The notes under the pieces are model-generated. The model had not been told where the DNA came from. It ran no database searches and saw only the letters and a list, made by a program, of their open reading frames with translations. A program made the translations under genes and the position numbers. This document shows, one piece after another, positions 23,815-35,721 of a DNA stretch of 64,000 bases. Source of the stretch: Manis javanica (Eukaryota; Chordata; Mammalia; Pholidota; Manidae); the NCBI RefSeq assembly GCF_040802235.1, contig NC_133156.1:140165173-140229172 (forward strand). Reading direction: 5' to 3'. Positions within the stretch are counted from its first letter, which is position 1. Every line of letters begins with the position of its first letter.

Positions 23815-23884
<70 letters not shown>
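23815..23884. repeat. Compound microsatellite (AGAT)n(AG)n
   Basis: About four AGAT units pass directly into about 26 AG units over 70 bp. It is a compound tetranucleotide/dinucleotide repeat and is likely to be length-polymorphic. Confidence 0.95.
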
Positions 23885-23887
<3 letters not shown>

Positions 23888-24116
23888 TAAAATTCACCCT
23901 CACAGTTGCCTAACCACAACCCTGGCTAAGTTCACTTGCTACCCACTCTGAGCCTTTCCCCACACAGCTGGAGGTGATGGGAGCCGGATGCCCACCCTGT
24001 CTCACTAGAAACGAATGACCAGCTCAGTAACCCTCAATGCAGTCATGCAATTGTACTGTATTCCCTGGTCCAGTCACTCTCCCACTCGTAGACAGCTATC
24101 CTCAGTCCTCAGTCTC
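23885..24116. other. Unassigned sequence, possibly more L2
   Basis: It lies directly upstream of the L2 relic and may be its diverged 5' continuation, but I see no firm match. Confidence 0.3.
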
Positions 24117-25790
24117 AGCAGATGGCCTTGCTCCCTGTGTCTCAGAGAGAGATTTCTGCAGGTCCTCAGCATTGCATTTGCCCACCTACAGGTTGAAACT
24201 GTGCTCATGTTATTCCCAATCCTCTCTTATCGTGAAATGTCCAGGGTCCTGGCAAAGACCTATCCCTGTCTTGGTGCTAGATCTCACCTCTCCTCTGCTC
24301 AAGGCCATTCTCCCACAATTCCTTCCTCTGTCTATTGAATCACCAATTTGATTTTTGCTCATTAATTCCCAATAATACACATATTTTTTTGACCTTGCTT
24401 AGAGCTCCCATTCTATTTCTCTATTTGTCTCCTTTTTTACAGCACATCTTCTATTTTTTTGCTATTTTCAATCTCTCTCCTCCCACTCTCTTAAAATTTT
24501 TTTTGCTGTGGTAAAATGCACAAAACATAAAATCTACAATTGTAATAATTTTTAAGTGCATAATGGCATTAAGCACATTCACTGTTGTTCAGCCATCACA
24601 ACTGTCTAGTTTCAGAAATTTTTCATCACTCCACATGGAAATTTTTTACTCATAGCACCTATTGCTCATTTTCCCCTCATCCCAGGTCCGCCCAGTCCCT
24701 GAAACCACAGATACGCTTGCTTATTTTGGATATTCCAAATAAATGAAGTCATATAATAGGTGGTCCTTTGTGACTGGTTTCTTTCACTCACCATGTTTTT
24801 AAGACTCATCTACACTATAGCATGGATCAGTATTTCACTCCTTTTAACTGTTGATTAATATTCCATTGTGTGAATATACCACATTTTGTTTATTCATTCA
24901 TCTTTTGATGGACATTTGAGTTGTTTCCTCCCCTTCTCTTTAAACCCTTTCCAGCCAGGCCGTCATTCCCACTGGTCCACCAAAACTGCTCTTGGGGAGG
25001 TTGCCAATGTCCTCTGTGTTGCTTAATCTCATGGCTGATTCCCAGGCGTCATCTGATTTGAACTATCACCAGTGCTTGGCTTGGCCAGTGACTCTCTGCT
25101 TGAAGCAGTTCTTCACTAGGTTTGCAGCACATGCATTTTCCAGGTTTTCTTTCTCTCTGGTAGGTTCTTCTCTGTCTCTTCTGCTGGTCTCTTCTCTTCT
25201 CTTAACCTTTCAATGTTGGAGTGCGGTTCCTGGACCTCTTCCCTGTCTACTCTCAATTCTTTTGTGATCTCAGCTAGTCACAGGGCTTTAGTACCATTTA
25301 TATATTGACAACAGCCGAATTTTTGTTTCTGACTCAGTATCTCCCCTCTACTCTGGAAGTATATGTCTTCCTGCCTGCATCTCCATTGGGATGCCTAATA
25401 GTCATCTCAAAAATCACAAATATGTCTCAAATCTCAAAATCACTGAGACCTTGGAGTCATCGTTGATTTCACATTTTCTCTTCTACTCTGTTATCTAATC
25501 AGCAAATATCATTGGTTCTATCTTCATATATATCCAGAATCCATTCCTTTCTCCCCACTTCCACTGCTGCCACCTCAACTCAATGCAGCATCTCTTCTTT
25601 CACTTGGTTTTCACAGTCTAGTCCCAGCCCAATGCCTGAGTGCTTTTGTTATTCATCAGTTAGCCCATACATTGCTTCTACTCCAAACCTTCAACAGCTT
25701 CCTATCTCACTCAGAGTAAAGACCAAGACAATGAGTTTTCTTATCATCTCCCTGGGCAAACTGGCAGATTTTTTTCCTTAGACCACTGCA
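24117..25790 (+). repeat. Long L2 LINE ORF2 relic, plus strand, split by L1M
   Basis: 24,117-24,490 follows the L2 ORF2 order (CAGATGGCCTTGCTCCCTGT, CTAGATCTCACCTCTCCTCTGCTCAAGGCCATTCT). After an L1M insertion the L2 resumes at 24,935 with CCACTGGTCCACCAAAACTGC and GTTGCCAATGTCCTCTGTGTTGC. It then passes through TCTCATTTCAAAAAT-like and TTGGAGTCATCGTTGATT phrases to CTTCCTATCTCACTCAGAGTAAAGACCAAG at 25,695. This spans the reverse transcriptase region, but stops break every frame. The ORFs of 65-107 aa here are fragments of it. Confidence 0.8.
24491..24934 (-). mobile_element. L1M LINE 3' end inserted in L2, minus strand
   Basis: GCTGTGGTAAAATGCACAAAAC, ATGGCATTAAGCACATTCAC, GAAATTTTTCATCACTCCAC, CATATAATAGGTGGTCC, TTTGTGACTGGTTTC and TTATTCATTCATCTTTTGATGG mark an L1M 3' end in antisense. 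The flanks CTCTTAAAA and CTCTTTAAA suggest an old target duplication. L2 sequence is colinear on both sides. Confidence 0.8.
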
Positions 25791-26329
25791 GGGACTTCTG
25801 TCTCCCAATCCTGTCCATGCTTCGCCATTAAGACAGAAACTGCTTAATTGCCAAAACTTGCCATTGCTTTCATCCCTGGAGAACAAACTCAGCATCAGCG
25901 CATGCTTACTGTGCAGATTTTCAGTTTCATTTTGTTTTTGGCCTTGAGGTGATCCCTTCCTTGCATAGGAGCTTGGTTATAAATTAAAGGAATATTTTGT
26001 TCTATTTTGTTCAGCACTCTTCAATGCTTGGTAGAGGGAGAATATGTATGTTATGTTCTTTGCCATATTGCCAGAAACAGAGAGCCTGTCCCTTGTCTCT
26101 GTAGACTGGCCCTGATGTCCATCTGAGACCCTCCTTGCTTTGATGATGCATATGGACTGTTCTCCAACTCAAATCTTTCTCCCTCTCTTGGATGTGGTTC
26201 TGTACTCACCTTCTAGATCTGCAACTAACAGCAAGAGGTGTTTTGTCATCTTGTCCCATCCCTCAAATGTTGTGTGTGAGCCTCTAGCCTGTCTATTAGG
26301 GTGTGTGGTCAGGTGAATAAACACCCTCC
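25791..26329. other. Unassigned sequence
   Basis: May include diverged L2 at its start. No gene or other element is recognised. Confidence 0.3.
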
Positions 26330-26820
26330 TCCACCGAGAGGTCCATGGAACCTGTGAACTCCCTGGAACCTGTCAACATATTAACTGACTTGGCAAAGTA
26401 GACTTCACCAATGTGATAGAGAGTCTTGTGATGGGAAGAATATCCTGGATTATCTGGCGGGCTTGGTCTAATCACAAGAACAAGGGTCCTTCGAAGAGGA
26501 TAGACACAGGGGAAGTCAGAGAGGAGACAGAAGGCCATGGAATGATGGACACAGAGCCTGGGGTGATGGACTTTGAAGATGGAGGAAGGGCCACAAGCCA
26601 AGGAATATAAGTAGCTTCAGGAGGCTGGAAGAGGCAAGGAAACAGATTCTTGCCTAAAGCCTCCAGACAGATTGCAGCCCTGCCAACATAGAGATTTTAT
26701 TCCAGGAAAACTGATTTCAGTCTTCTGATGGCCAGAACTGTAAGATAATATACTTGTACTGTTTTAAGCCACTAAACTGATGGTAATTCATTACAGCCAT
26801 AGTGGGAAACTACTGCACAG
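26330..26820 (+). repeat. MaLR (MLT1-like) LTR, plus strand
   Basis: CTTGGCAAAGTAGACTTCACCAATGTGAT, ATCCTGGATTATCTGGCGGGC, GGCCACAAGCCAAGGAAT, GGAGGCTGGAAGAGGCAAGG, TGATGGCCAGAACTGTAAGATAATA and TGTTTTAAGCCACTAA keep the MLT1 LTR order. It is an old solo LTR. Confidence 0.75.
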
Positions 26821-27227
26821 GTGAGTTCAGATCAACCAGATGAAGAGCTAGTTCCTTGTGCCTTCATGTCAGCGCTGTCCAGCAGGGTGAGGTTGGCCAG
26901 ATGCTGGAGAATTGCCTGTTGTGCAGGTCATCCTGGGTCTGGGATGCCTGCAGGGCCAGGACTCTTGTGTATGTGTTGGTGTCTTGTTAGAAATGGGTCT
27001 GTTGCCAGTTCATCAGTCTGAGACTCTAGAAAATGAAGCCAGATGAAAGCTGAGCCAGAAGGGGAGTCAAACAAAGCCTCTGGCTGGAGGGCTTCCATGA
27101 GGGCCCTGGCTGGTGTGAAGGAGAGTGACGGTCGGTTCCAGGGTGGCCAGAGACATGGGAAGCAGAGCAGCTGGGGAGGGGAGTTCAGCACCCATGCTCT
27201 GAGCATTGACTCCTCCAGGGCCTGACT
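26821..27227. other. Unassigned sequence
   Basis: Overlapping ORFs of 60-113 aa on both strands (26,821-27,269), with no recognisable domain. The minus ORF extends into the L1 beyond 27,228. Confidence 0.35.
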
Positions 27228-27500
27228 TTTTTTATTGTGGTAAAATACATACATCCTAAAATTTTCCATTTAAGTCATTTTTAGGTGTACAGTTCAGTGG
27301 CCTTAAGTACACTTATGCTGTTGTATAAACAACATCTGTCACCATCCATCTCCTGAACTTTCCGTCTTCCCAAACTGAAACTCTGTGCCCATCAAGCAGA
27401 ACTCCCCATTCTCCCTGCCCCCAAGCCCCTGGCAACCACCGTTCTACTTTCTATTTTTGTGAATTTAACTATTATAGGAATCTCATGAATGGAATCTTTG
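27228..27500 (-). repeat. L1M LINE 3' end, minus strand
   Basis: TTTTATTGTGGTAAAATACATAC, GTGTACAGTTCAGTGGCCTTAAG, CACCATCCATCTCCTGAACTTTCC, CCCAAACTGAAACTCTGTGCCC and GGCAACCACCGTTCTACTTTC are the standard L1M 3' end in antisense. Confidence 0.8.
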
Positions 27501-27944
27501 GCTAATTCAGGGAAGATAAGTGATTGAATTAAAAACAACCTATTTAGTATTTGGTCAACTTTGCCAGCACGGCCAAAGGACATGATGGTGCCTTCATGTT
27601 GACAACTGTCAAGTCAACAGAAGCTGTGGAGGGGACGAACTTTTGACAAAAGTGATAGGGAGGAAATGAAACAACTAACTGAAAATTAAGATTCAAGGTA
27701 AGGTCAGAAATGTACTCACAGTGTCCATTAAGGAAAGTGAAGCAGAATTTAGCTAATGGTCCTTAGGCTAGATGGGTAAGAGGCCTTAAGAAAATATACT
27801 TGTTTTGGATTTCACTACCTATTTAGGATGGTTCTACCATTTTTGAGACTTTATTATCTGTGAAACTGGGTGTTACTCACATTAAATACATTCCCCTATT
27901 TAATGCTTATAAATATCTGCAGTGTATATGTTCCTGTCCCCAAC
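27501..27944. other. Unassigned sequence
   Basis: AT-rich. Nothing is identified. Confidence 0.3.
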
Positions 27945-28115
27945 ACTGGCTATGCAATTTGTGGGGCCCAGTGAAAAATGAAAATGTGGACCTCTTGTTC
28001 AAAGAGCATTAAGAATTTCAAGATGACAAGAGCAGAGCAGTACACCAGGCTCTGGGCCCTTCTAGGTGTGGGGGCCTGTGTGACAGCACAGACTGATAGC
28101 CCTGAAGCTGGATAT
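27945..28115. repeat. DNA transposon-like (hAT) fragment
   Basis: GTGGGGCCCAGTGAAAAATGAAAATGTGG, CTCTTGTTCAAAGAGCATTAAGAATTTCAAGATG and GGGCCCTTCTAGGTGTGGGGGCCTGTG match a dispersed mammalian DNA-transposon fossil that I recall but cannot name with certainty. Confidence 0.5.
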
Positions 28116-30499
28116 CATGTCCTCGTTTCTCTCTGAGGGCACTGAGACAGGAGAGACCACGTCTTGCTCATGATCTGTCAGCTCTGATGCCGGAGGCCCG
28201 GCAACAGGGAAGGTGGGCCTTAGTGGCCATTGTACCCCTGCTTCAGCTCAGCATCGATGTTCAGGGAGTATTTGATACAATTCAGCAAGTGCTAAGGAGT
28301 GCCTAGAACTTTTGTAGGTATTGTCGGGAGCACTGTAATCTGATGACAAATGCTAATAGTTCATGCTGGTAAATCCCTGTACATATAGAGGAGGTACTCA
28401 TCCTGACTCCTCCACCAGGCTTTGAGAGGGTCTGTTTAATTTCTCTGGGAGGGTAATGCGAGCCATCTAACTTGTGAAGATTTCTCATTAAACAACTATT
28501 TGCCTAATTGGGGTAAATCAAAGTAAATGCTAATTAGTATCTTCCAAAGAGTAAAAATAGATCTCTAATCACTCACATTCTTGCCGAGCCCAGAGCGCAC
28601 CAGGGAACTGTATTTTCCAAACCTCAGTCTTATTTAATGTTTTACAGATTTCATGCCAAACACCACATGTCAGGAGCTGGCATGCAGCTGAGAAGCTTGA
28701 ACATGGTTGATTTCCAAAGGCTGTTGTCATGAGAAACTCAGCTGTTTGTGGCTCTAATTGTGCTTGTGCAAGTCTGACAAAGAATTTCCTCCACAATCAT
28801 GTGGTTAGAGTTATGCTAGTGAAATTCAAGTGACAGCTGAAGAGAGTCCAATGGAGTGGGCATGGCCAAAGGTATGACAGACAGTCATGCTTACCACACA
28901 CTGTGACCTGGGCAATGGTTTGGGCAGAGGACAGCCCGTAGGACTTCTGTGGTCTCCTGCTGGATCCCTGGGAAGTGGTTCTGTGACAGCTGACACTTCC
29001 AGCTGACCTTTTATCTGAGATTCCTGGCTGCATTGGGCAAAATTAAAACCCTTGTTTGCCTGCTACTGACACAGATGTCCTGGAGCATCTCGGGGATCAC
29101 TTGGAGTGATCTGATGAAAGTGGCCTGAATGATGGAATGGGGGTCTAACATCTCCTTCCAACAAGAATGGAGGGAAGGAGCTGGGGAGGGTCCAGCATCT
29201 CAGGGAGGCGACCGATGACCCCTACTCTGCCCGTGGGCGTGCTCTGCCATCCTCACACGTGGGCTTTCTCCTCTACTTTGCCCTCTCAAAGCACAAGATG
29301 CCGTTTCTTCATAAGACTGTGTCAAGCTATAGGGAGGTGTCTTGTTTTGAGTTTACTGAAAAGCAGAGCCTGATATCATTTATCTGGGAGATGATCCGCG
29401 AAGCAGGAGTGAAGGACAGGGACACAAGCCAGGGCAGGAGAAAGGCCAAAGCAAGGATGCTGCTGCGGAGCACCCTAGGGGCCAAGGCTGGCCGGGAGCT
29501 GCCGGGAGGGACAAATGTGGGCAGGAGCGTCTGGCTGGAAGACGAGGCTCTGAAGTCTTCACCTGCTGCTTCTGTTCCCCAGCAGCTGGTGGGGTTGTGA
29601 ATGTGATATGTGGGGTGGCAGGGAGCAGTGTGGGAGAAGACTCCAAGGCAAAGGGTCAAGAAGCTCAGTGTGCAGATGCTGTGGGCTCGGGGTGGGTCTG
29701 AGCTTGCGGAGGACGCCCCTTGGTGCTGGAAGGTCTAGAACCACCATCTACTCTTCTGCACTGCCCCAATATCTGACCCTGGAGGGCAGTTTCCCCTTCC
29801 TCTCTGCCCCTGCTGATCAGGTCCCCGAGGCAACAGCCCTTCTTATCACAGGGCCAGGTGCTATTTCCACTCATCCTGGAGTACTGGCTGTAGGTTCCTG
29901 CCAGACCCCAAAATCATTCGAACAAGCCCATCATAGTTTCCCATGTGAACCAGGGGGCACCCCATCCTCTTGACACTGCAAGTCTGTCTCCCACTGCCTG
30001 CCTGCCCCCTCCGTTCCCAAGGAGAGTGCCCATGCACCCTCCTCCCCGGATGTGAGCTTATGTGACTAAGAAACGGCTGTCCATCTCGTCCACGCAGGGG
30101 CAGGTGTGGTGCGTCCAGCCGTCCCCTTCACCCTGGGCAGCACCCCTCCCTCACCAATGGAGTGAAGAGGAGCGGACCATAGCAGTCACAGCTGAGATGC
30201 CCACCGCGGCTGTGGCTGCAATCCAGGTGGCCAGAGGGGGAGAAGCAGGAGGCAGAGGCCTCTGTTACAACGGGGCAAGTGGGTGGTGTTTCCCTTCTTG
30301 TCTCTCTTCGTAGGGTGGCTAATCTTTCCCCAAAGCTCCCACTTGTCTCACTGCCCATTTGTCTCCATCTTGGACCCCCATAGCCTAGAACTGTGCTATG
30401 TCTCACTGGACAGAACGGGGCCACTCTCCTACCTCTGAGCCGATGGCTGGCAAATGGCAATGGTGTCATGGTGGCTGACTGGGGACTGGTCACAGTCAG
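28116..30499. other. No recognisable gene; GC-richer at 29.1-30.3 kb
   Basis: Many overlapping ORFs of 60-162 aa occur on both strands between 29,167 and 30,616 because of lower stop density. The longest (minus, 30,128-30,616, 162 aa) is proline/serine/histidine-rich without a domain and runs into an antisense L2. I see no CpG island, no convincing exon and no assignable repeat in this stretch. Confidence 0.35.
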
Positions 30500-30840
30500 T
30501 CCCCTGCAGTGGGGGCAGGGCCCACTGTCCACGAGCACATTTTCACCCAGTGCCTGAATGAGAGAGATTGGGGTCCTATCAGAATGAGACGGGGAGAGAT
30601 GGGGTTGGGTAGGCAATCAGCTGTGTCCATTCTCTGGATAATGGGAAGCTGTTCAAGGGTTTTGGGCCAGAACAGTGCCATCTCCAGTGGGTTATAGCTC
30701 TGGTGACAGTACAAAAAATAGAATGGAGAGGCAAGAATTGGGACAGGACAGTCAATTAGGGGACAGGTGCCTGAGCTGAGGACAGGGACTATGACAAATG
30801 GCAAATAATGGGGGGTGCTCAGCATAGTTAAGCAAGGGAA
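30500..30840 (-). repeat. L2 LINE fragment, minus strand
   Basis: ATGGGAAGCTGTTCAAGGGTTTTGGGCCAGAACAGTGCCAT matches the reverse of the L2 'ccctccaatggct' region. GGCAAGAATTGGGACAGGACAG and GGTGCCTGAGCTGAGG fit its continuation. Confidence 0.5.
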
Positions 30841-31404
30841 ACCCCCCCGGCCCCCATTACTAGAGACTGAAGTTCACTGGTTCTCCTACCTGAGTGTCCT
30901 TGGCCATCACTGAGGCTCCTCCCAAGGATTTGCGTTTGGAAGTCTGAGATGAGGCCAAGAATGTGCGGTTTTAACTCACATCCTCCAAGTGATTTTTAAG
31001 CAGGTGGTTGGTGCCCACATGGTGAGTATCACTCCCCCTGTGAGTTAAAAACCCAGTTTGGAAGTACCTCAAACACAGCAGCACTCCAGTAGGGGTTGGG
31101 GGCAGGTTTAACCCTTCCTATAGTTTCTTTGCTTGGTCCCTACTGCAGAATCGACACCACAGTGGACAACGGCTCCAGATCCCTGAGCAGGCGGGTCTGG
31201 GAGGTCTATTGGCACAGGCTCTTGGTTTCAATGGCAAACCGCTTTTTGCCCTGGTGTCTCCTGGGTAGCCAGTGGCGTCCATCCCTGGGGTCCACCTGAT
31301 GTTTGTACCTGACTTCCATATACTGGATTGCTATTGCTGTGCCCTCCGATGGAACTATTACTGGCTGACTTGGCCTGAGAGTCAAATATCATCCCAGAAT
31401 GAGC
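30841..31404. other. Unassigned; weak hAT-like stretch near 30,860-31,030
   Basis: GGTTCTCCTACCTGAGTGTCC, then GGTTTTAACTCACATCCTCCAAGTGATTTT, recalls hAT elements of the MER20/MER5 kind, but the ends are not clear. Confidence 0.3.
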
Positions 31405-32090
31405 TGCCTCATTCCTTCATTCTCTGAGTATTTGCTGAGCAGCCAGGTGCCAGGCACAGTTCTAGGCTATGGGGGTCCAAGATGGAGACAAATGGGCAGA
31501 GTCCCTACTCTCATGACACTTACACAACATGAGTCACATAGTAAAGAGATGCAGATCCAATGGGTTGAATTGTGTTCCCCTCATATTATGTCTAAGTCCT
31601 AATTCCTGGTGCCTTTGATCTTATTCAGAAAGCAGGTCTTTGAAGATGCAATTAAGGATCTTAAGATGAGATCACCCCAGATTTAGGATCAGCCTTAAAT
31701 CCAATAACTGATGTCTTTATGAGAAAGGAGAGAGAAATCTGAGACAGAGGCAGATGGATGAAGGCAACACGAAGACAGGAGACATTGAAGTGGGGCAGTC
31801 ATAAGTCAAGGGACACTGGAACCACCAGGAGCTGGAGGAGGCAGGGTGAGCCTCCCCTGGAGCCCTCAGAGGGATCCTGGCCCTGTGGACATCTTGAGTT
31901 AGGACCTCTGGCGTTCAGATCTGGGAGAGAAAACATTTCTGTTGTTTCAGCCACCCAGTTTGGGGAAATTTGTTATGACAGCCCCGGAAACTGATACAGA
32001 TAGTAAGTCAGGTAGTAGTAAGAGCTGGGAAGGAACATAAGGCAGGGGAAGAGGATGGCTGGAAGGGTGGAGGAGAGTGAGCAGGAACAC
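31405..32090 (-). repeat. L2 LINE 3' end, minus strand, split by a MaLR LTR
   Basis: 31,405-31,550 has the reverse L2 tail (TTCATTCTCTGAGTATTTGCTGAGC, GGTGCCAGGCACAGTTCTAGG, CTACTCTCATGACACTTACA). After the LTR, 32,000-32,090 continues the same L2 stretch (GTAGTAGTAAGAGCTGGGAAGGAACATAAGGCAGGGGAAGAGG). Confidence 0.65.
31556..31999 (+). mobile_element. MaLR (MLT1-like) LTR inside L2, plus strand
   Basis: GGGTTGAATTGTGTTCCCCTC, GAAGATGCAATTAAGGATC, TTAAATCCAATAACTGATGTC, CCACCAGGAGCTGGAGGAGGC, CTGTTGTTTCAGCCACCCAGTTTG and GACAGCCCCGGAAACTGATACA give the complete MLT1 order. Confidence 0.8.
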
Positions 32091-32444
32091 ACTGGTCCTC
32101 GCTGCTGGCTCTGTTTTCTTGATGGCAGCCTCCTGGCCTCTTCCTATTTGTTTCTCCCAGTTGTGTTCCCAGACCTTGATTTACGATCTCACCTCACATT
32201 CATCTGAAGACGGCAGTTCAGTGGGGACTCTACTCATTGTCTGCAGAAAGTAAGTGGCTTCCTGTGGATAGGTGCAGGGGTCACAGACTCAGATGAGGGC
32301 CTGGGTGAAGGGCAATGGGGAGGGTGATGCCCACCCTCAAGCTGGCAGCTGCTGCTCTGCACCAGCGTAACATTAGCCCTGGCAGATCCTCCGTTTCTCA
32401 GGAGAAGCCAGAATCTGATACACATCTCCAGTTGTTTTTTGTAT
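32091..32444. other. Unassigned sequence
   Basis: No gene or element is recognised. The 63-aa minus ORF has no feature. Confidence 0.3.
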
Positions 32445-32735
32445 TTTTTTGCATGTACTTAACAACAATTCAGGTGAAATTGACATAGCATAAAGTCAAA
32501 CCATTTTGAAGTGCACAATTCAGTGTTTAGTCTACTCACAATGCTGTATGACCACAGCTTCTATCTAGTTCCCAGACATTTTTATCACCAGAAAAGGAAA
32601 TCCTGTACCCATTAAGCTGTCACTCCCCATTCCCCCACTCTGGCCCCTAGTTACCACTGTTCTGTGCTCCATCCCTATGAATGTACCTATTCTGGATCTT
32701 TCAAGTAAATGGAATCATACAGTTAAATGTCAACA
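32445..32735 (-). repeat. L1M LINE 3' end, minus strand
   Basis: GGTGAAATTGACATAGCATAAAG, TGCACAATTCAGTGTTTAG, TTTTTATCACCAGAAAAGG, CTGTACCCATTAAGC and TAAATGGAATCATACAG follow the antisense L1M 3' end. Confidence 0.7.
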
Positions 32736-33360
32736 ATGAACGACCCTCAGCACAACAAAAGACACCAGGTGGGCCAGATAGTCTGGTCCTCAGACATTCA
32801 GCTTTTGACCTCTGGCTTGGCCAGTGACAGGTGGCACCTCATATCAAAGTGATGGGTTCATTTGGAAGCTGTCTCAGTGACATGTTAGGACACCGGTAGT
32901 GCCAGGTCAAGGAGTGGCCAGGAAGGTCTGCCCTGGGTAAGTGGTTTTGGTGGCCATATTTGGGTTCCTGTATTGTCCCCAAGAGGAAACATGGCTGTGA
33001 CCATTGGTGCTGGAAGGCAGTCTCTTCCCTACAAGTAAAAGGGCTCTGAGGGGTTGGGAAGGATGCTCCTTTCTTCTTGGCAGTCTAGTCTGACATGCCT
33101 CTTGGTGAGAGGACCATTCAGGGGTGGCACTCACATGAGAGGAGAGTAGAAGGAAGATGGTGCCAACATGCTTTTCAGATCTCATAGTCACAGCGGTTCA
33201 TGTGTTTAAGAATTCCCCTTTTCAGCCTTGAATTCTGCTTTGGAGAGCAAAACGTGTAGGGCTGGTTGTTTCTCTCAGAGGAGGTGAGGTCATACTCTTC
33301 CTTTCCATTGCAAGGCAGGAAAAAAATTAGACATTAATGGTTAATGTTTGAAGGCTGCGT
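32736..33360. other. Unassigned sequence
   Basis: A 94-aa minus ORF (32,907-33,191) shows no domain. Nothing else is identified. Confidence 0.35.
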
Positions 33361-33520
33361 TCATTCCTTAGTGATGGTTATTGAGCACTTGCCAGGCACC
33401 CAGTGGGACAAAGATACATAACCTGTCAGCCCTCAGATTTATTAGCAGAGGGTGACAGATAAATTAAGAAAAAGAAATGTGTCACCAAGTGTCAGCTAGT
33501 AACAACTGGGGTAAGAGTAG
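33361..33520 (-). repeat. L2 LINE 3' end fragment, minus strand
   Basis: TGATGGTTATTGAGCACTTGCCAGGCACCC, then GATAAATTAAGAAAAAGAAATGTGTCACCAAGTG, fits the reverse L2 tail. Confidence 0.5.
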
Positions 33521-35029
33521 CAAAAGACAGATTTGACCAGGAAGAAGGGAGAAGGGAGGCAAAGAATTTCATTTTCTTTATCTCAGGCCAGTGCCTATGG
33601 TCCTGGAATTTGTTCTCTGCCCAGGAGTGGAGGTGGGAGTGTCAGGGTGGGAGGCTGGGGTGGAATGAGGGGTGAGTGGGGATCCAACCTGTTTGCTCGG
33701 CTTCCCCAGCTCTGCACACAAGCTCTGTGCACCTTGGGCTCCGAGGTGGGGCTTTTTCCTAATTCCTTCACCTTCAGTGGTGATCTTTTTCTGATTTGAT
33801 GAAGGCTCTGTAAAAGCTGGGTTCCTGCCTTAGCTTAGTTTTGCTTTTCAGTCTGTACTTTGGGGCTCAATTTTTTAATGCCTTTGTTGTTTTTGTAATG
33901 TAGATATATGTAGGAATGGGATTTATTATTGTTGTAAATGATCCTTCTCTGACTAGCTTATGAAAAATATGATTCCTTCTCTTCTGGCTGGAGTGGTCTA
34001 GGTGTGGTTCTGTGAAGCAGGTGTGAGGGATAACAGTGACTCACTTAGGTTCTTTTCCAACATCTAATTCAATGAATTAGGTTTTCTTTAGAGCCCGTGA
34101 GTCACTTTCTTTGCTCAGTGATTTGCGTGACAGTGTGGTGAGATAACCGAGAACTTGGGCAGCCAACTGGGAGATTTTTTAAGGATTGTAAAGAAATGTA
34201 AACTTCCAAAGACCTGGGGGAAACCTGGAAGTATGGAAAACGTAGTCACGTAAGAAAATAGTTCCTGAAACAAGGGAAAACATCTTCCAACAGTCATGTA
34301 CTTTTTCACCTTCTCATATTTCGCTCTTGTTTAAGAAAGAAGTCTGACATCACCGGCATGATTTGCCATGTCAGGAATACCGCGGGCGCCTTTGCGAACA
34401 GCTGCAGCATTTCTGCTCTGCTAACTGCGTGGTTTGGGTGAATGTTCTGTCCACTGAGGTTAATGACTCCTTGCCCTTCCCACTTAGCTGCTCTGCATTC
34501 CTGGCCTACACTGTCAGATGGATCTACAGAAAATTCTATTTTCACTTTAGCATCATCTGAAGGTAAACTTGAATAATGGGAGAAATAACGTGTGGAAAAG
34601 AGATTGTATATCTGGATGTTATTAAATGTATGTAAGGGCAGAGTAAAAAGATATTTCTTGTTCAAAGCTGGGTTGAAGAGTATAAAAGCTGCTGGGTGTC
34701 AAAAATGGACATGGCAAAACTATGGAAAGACTGTCCTATCCATCTCAAGCTGTGCTTTGATGGGCCTTTTCTTCTTGCAAGTGTTTGATAACTTTCAGAG
34801 GAATATTATTTTATGGGTGATATTTCAAATAAGTCATTGCAAGGCTGTCTGAAATACCGATTTGCCATGATCTTGTGTGTGTGTGTGTGTGTGTGTGTTG
34901 GGAGGGTTGCCATGCGAGAGAATAGAGTCCTTGTTTGTTTAGTTATGACTGTTTATTAGCCCAGCCCTGTGCTATTTATTTGTTTGGCACCATGAAGAGA
35001 AGGAAGCTACAAATTGCACTTGTGGTATG
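33521..35029. other. No recognisable gene or element
   Basis: It includes a 119-aa minus ORF (34,306-34,665) and a 65-aa plus ORF in the same place, neither with a domain, and a (TG)n microsatellite at 34,874-34,899. Confidence 0.35.
34874..34899. repeat. (TG)n microsatellite
   Basis: Thirteen uninterrupted TG units. Confidence 0.95.
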
Positions 35030-35520
35030 GTCTACTTACTGTTTGCTGTGTGCCCAAGTATCCCAAAACATACTGGATTAAACAACAGCCATTTTTATAA
35101 TGGCTCATGATTCTATGTGTGAAGAATTTGGGCAGGACTCAGTTGTGCAATTATTCTGCTCCATGTGGTGTTCAGTGAGCCTCTTGGTGGTCTTCTGCTG
35201 TCAGATGGGCTGGTCCGAGTGGCTGGGACAGCTTCACTCATGAGCCTGGCACCTCTGTGAGAATGGCTACAGGCTAGGCCGAGCTGGGGCTGCATGAGCC
35301 GCCAGCATGGCAGCTCAGGTCTCCCAGAGACCACAGTGCAGACCCTGAGCTGCTATAGCCTACTTTTGGAAGTAAAATAACATCACTTTCTATGTGCTCC
35401 AATGTCCAATGCAGTCATAGGCCAGCCAGATTCAAGGGAGGTGGAAATAGGTCCCTCCTTTCAATGCGAGGAGGGACAAACAATTTTTTGGCTATCTTTA
35501 ATCCACCATGTGTTATGAGA
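35030..35520 (-). repeat. LTR-like element, minus strand
   Basis: GGATTAAACAACAGCCATTTTTAT, ATTCTGCTCCATGTGGTGTTCAG, CAGCTTCACTCATGAGCC, GCCAGCCAGATTCAAGGGAGG and AAATAGGTCCCTCCTTTCAATG follow a common mammalian MaLR/ERVL-type LTR read in reverse, of a family I cannot name. The 73-aa ORF in it is incidental. Confidence 0.5.
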
Positions 35521-35721
35521 GATTAACTCTTTGGCCAAGCTCTCAGGAATATTTAAAATTCTTATACTTTACCCAGATTAGATCCTTTGGTGACCCTGAA
35601 GCAGCTGTTTGAAACCTCTTTCACTTCCTTTTCTCAAGCTTCCTAGCTAGGAGATGTCTTTATTCCTGCTCTCCTGATAAAACATAGGCCATTTGGCATA
35701 AACTAAGAGAAGTAGGGAGAA

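Noticed and set aside
30128-30616. 162-aa minus-strand ORF
   Set aside because: Pro/Ser/His-rich with no domain, and its start lies in an antisense L2 fragment.
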